DNA of 15,975 nt from an uncultured Eubacterium sp. (GTDB lineage Bacteria; Bacillota_A; Clostridia; Lachnospirales; Lachnospiraceae), in the NCBI GenBank assembly GCA_910589045.1, contig CAJUSH010000057.1:1-15975 (forward strand), given 5' to 3'. The notes below the pieces were generated by a model. It was not told the DNA's origin. It searched no databases and saw only the letters and a list, made by a program, of their open reading frames with translations. Below, piece after piece: positions 13,108-15,975 of the stretch. The position numbers and the translations under genes were made by a program. Within the stretch, counting starts at the first letter, position 1. Each line of letters opens with the position of its first letter.

Positions 13108-13135
13108 TAGACAACACTCCTTCGTCCGTGTGACA
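13108..13135 (-). promoter_or_regulatory. Possible ECF-type (autoregulatory) promoter of the sigma factor
   Basis: On the minus strand TGTCAC (13135-13130), a 16-bp spacer and TGTCTA (13113-13108). ECF promoters typically pair a TGwAAC-like -35 with a CGTC(TA)-like -10 at about 16 bp, so geometry and core bases resemble one. No good sigma-A promoter with a proper -35 was found. Predicted start lies near 13101, just ahead of the ribosome site. Confidence 0.45.
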
Positions 13136-13173
13136 TATTTTGAAACATTTTTTTATAATCGTTGTATTTTTAT

Positions 13174-13211
13174 ATAAAAAAGCAACCCCGAAATGCACAT
13201 TCCGGAGTTAC
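13174..13211 (-). terminator. Rho-independent terminator after the membrane hybrid kinase
   Basis: On the minus strand the arm at 13211-13199 pairs with 13194-13182 over 13 bp with three G-U pairs and a 4-nt loop, followed by TTTTTT. The plus strand also has TTTTT after the stem. It lies about 200 bp past the kinase stop, beyond the 14-bp repeat array. Confidence 0.8.
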
Positions 13212-13273
13212 CTTTTTCTGCCGTCCCGGATGCCTTCCGGTTCTATTTCCTTAACTTCTGTCATCTGCGTTCC

Positions 13274-13413
13274 TATTTCCGCACGTCTGCTTCTATATTT
13301 CTATTTCCACGCTTCTTTTTCCATGTTTCAATTTCCGTGTTTCATTCTCCGCGCTTCTTTTTCCATGTTTCAATTTCCATATTTCGTTCTCCGCACGTCT
13401 GCTTCCATATTTC
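13274..13413 (-). repeat. 14-bp tandem repeat array in the kinase 3' untranslated region
   Basis: Reading the minus strand from 13413, ten consecutive in-phase 14-nt units follow the pattern GAAAYRYGGAAAWN, for example GAAATATGGAAATT (13385-13372) and GAAACATGGAAAAA (13371-13358, repeated exactly at 13329-13316). Two degenerate 15-nt units continue to 13244. There is a higher-order period of 42 bp (three units) between 13310 and 13393, and near-identical 26-bp blocks at 13279-13304 and 13391-13416. The transcribed strand is almost pure purine outside the variable pyrimidine positions. The first base of the array is the last base of the kinase stop codon. Confidence 0.92.
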
Positions 13414-15758
13414 TATGCGTCCCCGCCTTCACACTCCGCTGCCTTTACGATCTCCCACAAAGCCTCCATCAGCTTTGGAATCTCGATGGGCTTTGCCAGA
13501 TGACCGTTCATTCCGGCTTCCAACGCCAGCTTTTTATCCTCTTCAAAGGCATTGGCTGTCATTGCAATAATAGGAATACCTGCGACATCCGGGACGTTTA
13601 ACGCACGAATCTGCCGGGTTGCCTCATAGCCGTCCATAATCGGCATCTGGATATCCATCAAAATGACATCATAGCGGCCTGACTCCGCTTCCTTCATCCG
13701 CTCTACCGCAACGGTACCGTCATCCGCAACGTCCACGTCAAAACCGACCTCCTCCAGAATCTCCACCGCGATCTCCTGGTTCAGCTCATTATCCTCAACC
13801 AGAAGAAGCTTCTTGCCATGGAAGGAAATCTCCTCATCCAAATCCTTCTCCGGATTTTTAAGCGTATAGGGCGCCTCCAGTATTTCCCGCAGCTCCGATA
13901 AGAAGATCGGCTTGGCACAGAACGCCGTGACGCCTGCCTTCCTCGCCTCTTCTTCAATATCCGCCCAGTCATAGGCAGTCAGGATGATGATGGGTGTATC
14001 CTCCCCGATCAGCCTGCGGATCCGCCGCACCACCTCGACACCGTTCATGTCCGGCATAAGCCAGTCCACGATATATACAGCGTACTCGTCACTTTGCTCC
14101 GCGGCAAGCTTCGCCCGAAGCACCGCCTCCTTGCCGGAGGTCGTCCAGTCCGGACGCAGCCCGATATCGGAGAGCATTTTGGTCACGCTGGAGCAGGTGT
14201 TAAAATCATCGTCCGCCACAAGCGCCCGAAGCCCCTGCAGCTGCGGGATCGTTTCCTGGCGCTCCGGACCGCAGCAGGTCTGAAACTGCAGCGCAACCGT
14301 AAAGGTGGAGCCCTTCCCGACCTCACTTTCCACGAAAATGCTGCCGCCCATCATATCCACAATATTCCTCGTAATCGCCATGCCGAGCCCGGTTCCCTGT
14401 ATCCCGCTGATCGTGCTCGTCCGCTCACGCTCGAAGGGGTCAAAAACATGCTTTAAAAATTCCGGGCTCATACCGATACCCGTATCCTTTACCTGAAATT
14501 CATAAGCCGCATAGCCCTCCGGCGCACTTCGTTTCTGCAAAATCCGCACGCTCACCATGCCGCCCGGCTTTGTGAACTTCATCGCATTACTCAGCAGATT
14601 CAGCAGAATCTGGTTCAGCCTGAGTCTGTCGCACAAAACATGCTCGTTTACCACGTCCACCGTATCAATATAAAAATCCAGCTGCTTGGACATGATATCC
14701 GCCTGCACGATCGTCTTTAGGTCATGCAGAATTTCCGGAAGCGAGCTTTCCGTTTCCTCAATTTTAACCTTCCCGCTTTCGATGCGGCTCATATCCAGCA
14801 CATCGTTGATGAGACTGAGCAGATGGTTGCTGGAGGTGGCAATCTTTGTCAGATAATCGCGCACCTGCTCCGTGTTGTCAATATGCGCGGCGGCAAGAGA
14901 TGTAAAGCCGATGATCGCATTCATGGGCGTGCGGATATCATGAGACATATTATTGAGGAATGTGGTTTTTGCCTGGTTCGCATGCTGCGCCGCTGCCAAC
15001 GCATCCTGTAAATCCGCCCGCTGCTTCTTCAGCTCCGCCTCCATCCGCTTTTCCTCATCAATATTTACAAACAGCCCGACAAAGGTGTCCGGGGAACCGT
15101 CCTCCCTTCTGGAAAGCCGGCCGGCTGCATGGAACCACCGCCACCCTGCGTTTCTGGTGAGAAGGCGGTAGGTCACATTGTAGGTTTTCTGGCCGGTATA
15201 ATCCTTTACCGTGTCCCAGTACTCCTTCATCACATAATCCTTATCCTCTTCATGCAGCAGGTCTGACCAGGAATCCAGCCTGTTTGGGAAATCCGCTTCG
15301 CCCTCATATCCCAGCATATTTCGAAACACATCGCTCCAGATACAGGCAGTAAGCTCTCCGCACTCGTTAAATTCCATACTCCAGGGACCGGAGCCAAGCG
15401 CCGCCTGAATATTTTCCATCGCGGTGCGCTCCCGCTCAATCTGGGCAATCGCTTCTTCAAGCCGTTCCCTGTCCGCCTGCTCCTGCTCCAGAATCACCCT
15501 TGCTTTCTTTCTGAGCTGATGAATCAGTGCCCAAAAAATCAAAATCATCACGACCGCCACAACGACAGTCTGGGTCGGAAAGCTGCGGGAAGCCCCCGAA
15601 GCTTCTGCGCCCGCACTCCCCAATATGTAAACCGCCTGCGTCGTATCTGCCTTTACACGCTCTGTCACAGCCAGTGCCGCAGACAGAAACGCCAACAGCC
15701 CAAGCCAGCCTCTGGCGGCAAAAAATCCGGTCTGCTTCTTCTGTTGTTTTGACTGCAT
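13413..15758 (-). CDS. Membrane-anchored hybrid histidine kinase with two receivers
   Basis: 781 residues from ATG at 15758, chosen because GGGAGG (15770-15765) lies 6 bases upstream. A longer frame from GTG at 15827 lacks support. A signal-like hydrophobic segment (about 18-31) and a membrane helix (about 64-82) enclose only some 30 external residues. A coiled coil (about 83-118) and a PAS domain (about 117-235) lead to HisKA with S-H-D-I-R-T-P (phospho-His 273), then the N box (N391), D-T-G-I-G-M (425-430) and G-T-G-L-G-M (455-460). Receiver 1 has D516-D518, phospho-Asp 565, T594 and K616. Receiver 2 has E655/D656, phospho-Asp 702, T734 and K756. The small outer loop suggests sensing in the membrane or through the PAS domain. 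It has no adjacent Hpt or output regulator and resembles the other hybrid kinase in the window. Confidence 0.92.
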   Translation of the reverse strand: MQSKQQKKQTGFFAARGWLGLLAFLSAALAVTERVKADTTQAVYILGSAGAEASGASRSFPTQTVVVAVVMILIFWALIHQLRKKARVILEQEQADRERLEEAIAQIERERTAMENIQAALGSGPWSMEFNECGELTACIWSDVFRNMLGYEGEADFPNRLDSWSDLLHEEDKDYVMKEYWDTVKDYTGQKTYNVTYRLLTRNAGWRWFHAAGRLSRREDGSPDTFVGLFVNIDEEKRMEAELKKQRADLQDALAAAQHANQAKTTFLNNMSHDIRTPMNAIIGFTSLAAAHIDNTEQVRDYLTKIATSSNHLLSLINDVLDMSRIESGKVKIEETESSLPEILHDLKTIVQADIMSKQLDFYIDTVDVVNEHVLCDRLRLNQILLNLLSNAMKFTKPGGMVSVRILQKRSAPEGYAAYEFQVKDTGIGMSPEFLKHVFDPFERERTSTISGIQGTGLGMAITRNIVDMMGGSIFVESEVGKGSTFTVALQFQTCCGPERQETIPQLQGLRALVADDDFNTCSSVTKMLSDIGLRPDWTTSGKEAVLRAKLAAEQSDEYAVYIVDWLMPDMNGVEVVRRIRRLIGEDTPIIILTAYDWADIEEEARKAGVTAFCAKPIFLSELREILEAPYTLKNPEKDLDEEISFHGKKLLLVEDNELNQEIAVEILEEVGFDVDVADDGTVAVERMKEAESGRYDVILMDIQMPIMDGYEATRQIRALNVPDVAGIPIIAMTANAFEEDKKLALEAGMNGHLAKPIEIPKLMEALWEIVKAAECEGGDA

Positions 15759-15764
15759 CCATTT

Positions 15765-15770
15765 CCTCCC
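15765..15770 (-). promoter_or_regulatory. Ribosome site that fixes the membrane kinase start
   Basis: GGGAGG, six bases before ATG at 15758-15756. Confidence 0.75.
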
Positions 15771-15854
15771 TCTAGCTTTTATCTGTCCTTTCGTCCGCTC
15801 CTTCCTGCCCGCAGGCAGCACCTGCACAGCCTCAAACAGCGGAGCACGGTTTTC

Positions 15855-15863
15855 ATTCTACCA
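15855..15863 (-). promoter_or_regulatory. Possible extended -10 promoter of the membrane kinase
   Basis: The minus strand reads TGGTAGAAT (15863-15855), a TG-N extended -10 box. The hexamer 17 bp upstream (TAGAAA) is a weak -35. Predicted start is near 15848, a leader of about 90 nt. Confidence 0.5.
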
Positions 15864-15890
15864 TATCCACAGGTCTTTTTCTACTCCTAA

Positions 15891-15920
15891 ATCATAACCG
15901 CCAAATAATAATGCGGTCAA
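15891..15920 (-). promoter_or_regulatory. Possible distal promoter with an inverted repeat in its spacer
   Basis: On the minus strand TTGACC (15920-15915), an 18-bp spacer and TATGAT (15896-15891). ACCGC and GCGGT, inverted copies at 15897-15901 and 15913-15917, lie in the spacer and overlap the -35 box, a typical repressor position. The arms are only 5 bp. Confidence 0.45.
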
Positions 15921-15923
15921 ATA

Positions 15924-15958
15924 TAAAATTACCCCAGCCCTTTGCGAGTTGGAGTAAT
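15924..15958 (-). terminator. Probable terminator of a gene beyond the right edge
   Basis: ATTACCCCA (15928-15936) and TGGAGTAAT (15950-15958) form a 9-position stem with one mismatch. On the minus strand it is followed by a T-rich stretch (TTTATATTT). It would end a minus-strand transcript entering from outside the window. Confidence 0.5.
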
Positions 15959-15975
15959 TCACTATAATTCACATG

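Noticed and set aside
13274..13413. CRISPR array
   Set aside because: Units are 14 bp with no unique spacers and no cas genes are present.
13140..13601. Plus-strand open frames with repeated Phe/Ser-rich residues
   Set aside because: They arise because the pyrimidine-rich complement of the 14-bp array has few stop codons. They run through a terminator and into the antisense of the kinase, with no credible ribosome site.
15457..15762. Minus-strand open frame of 101 codons starting one base-frame away from the membrane kinase start
   Set aside because: It overlaps the kinase in another frame. The ribosome site is better spaced for the kinase ATG at 15758, and the peptide has no recognisable features.

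Overview
The window looks like a chromosomal segment from a clostridial Firmicute, most likely a Lachnospiraceae-type gut anaerobe. The basis is the secG / rnr / ssrA (tmRNA) neighbourhood, AGGAGG-type ribosome sites, sigma-A promoters with 17-bp spacers, TTG and GTG starts, and large soluble hybrid histidine kinases paired with HD-GYP regulators. The assignment comes from gene content and protein style, not from a database match.

Layout. Positions 1-417 (minus) hold the N-terminal part of a CPBP-family membrane protease, cut by the window edge, in AT-rich DNA. Next come tmRNA with its own terminator (634-1084, minus), RNase R (minus) and SecG (minus). smpB, often a neighbour of rnr and ssrA, is absent here. 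A divergent promoter region (3846-4107) separates secG from a plus-strand acyl-CoA synthetase. That gene ends at a bidirectional terminator shared with the minus-strand signalling operon.

The signalling operon (10430 down to 5782, minus) has a clear promoter and encodes a stand-alone Hpt protein, a receiver/HD-GYP regulator and a soluble hybrid kinase with two receivers. Together these could form a complete His-Asp-His-Asp phosphorelay ending in cyclic-di-GMP hydrolysis. A second, membrane-anchored hybrid kinase of the same design (13413-15758, minus) has no Hpt or output partner beside it.

Between the two signalling blocks lie a PHP-family histidinol-phosphatase (plus) and, converging on it with a 4-bp gap, an operon of an ECF sigma factor with a Cys-containing C-terminal extension and a DUF2461 protein.

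The least expected structures are non-coding. They are: a 14-bp tandem array (ten in-phase units plus two 15-nt ones) between the stop codon of the second kinase and its terminator; a symmetric nested palindrome between the Hpt and HD-GYP genes; two adjacent strong stem-loops upstream of the Hpt promoter; and inverted repeats in the secG leader, at the acyl-CoA synthetase promoter and at the second kinase's distal promoter. No CRISPR array, transposase or phage gene was seen.
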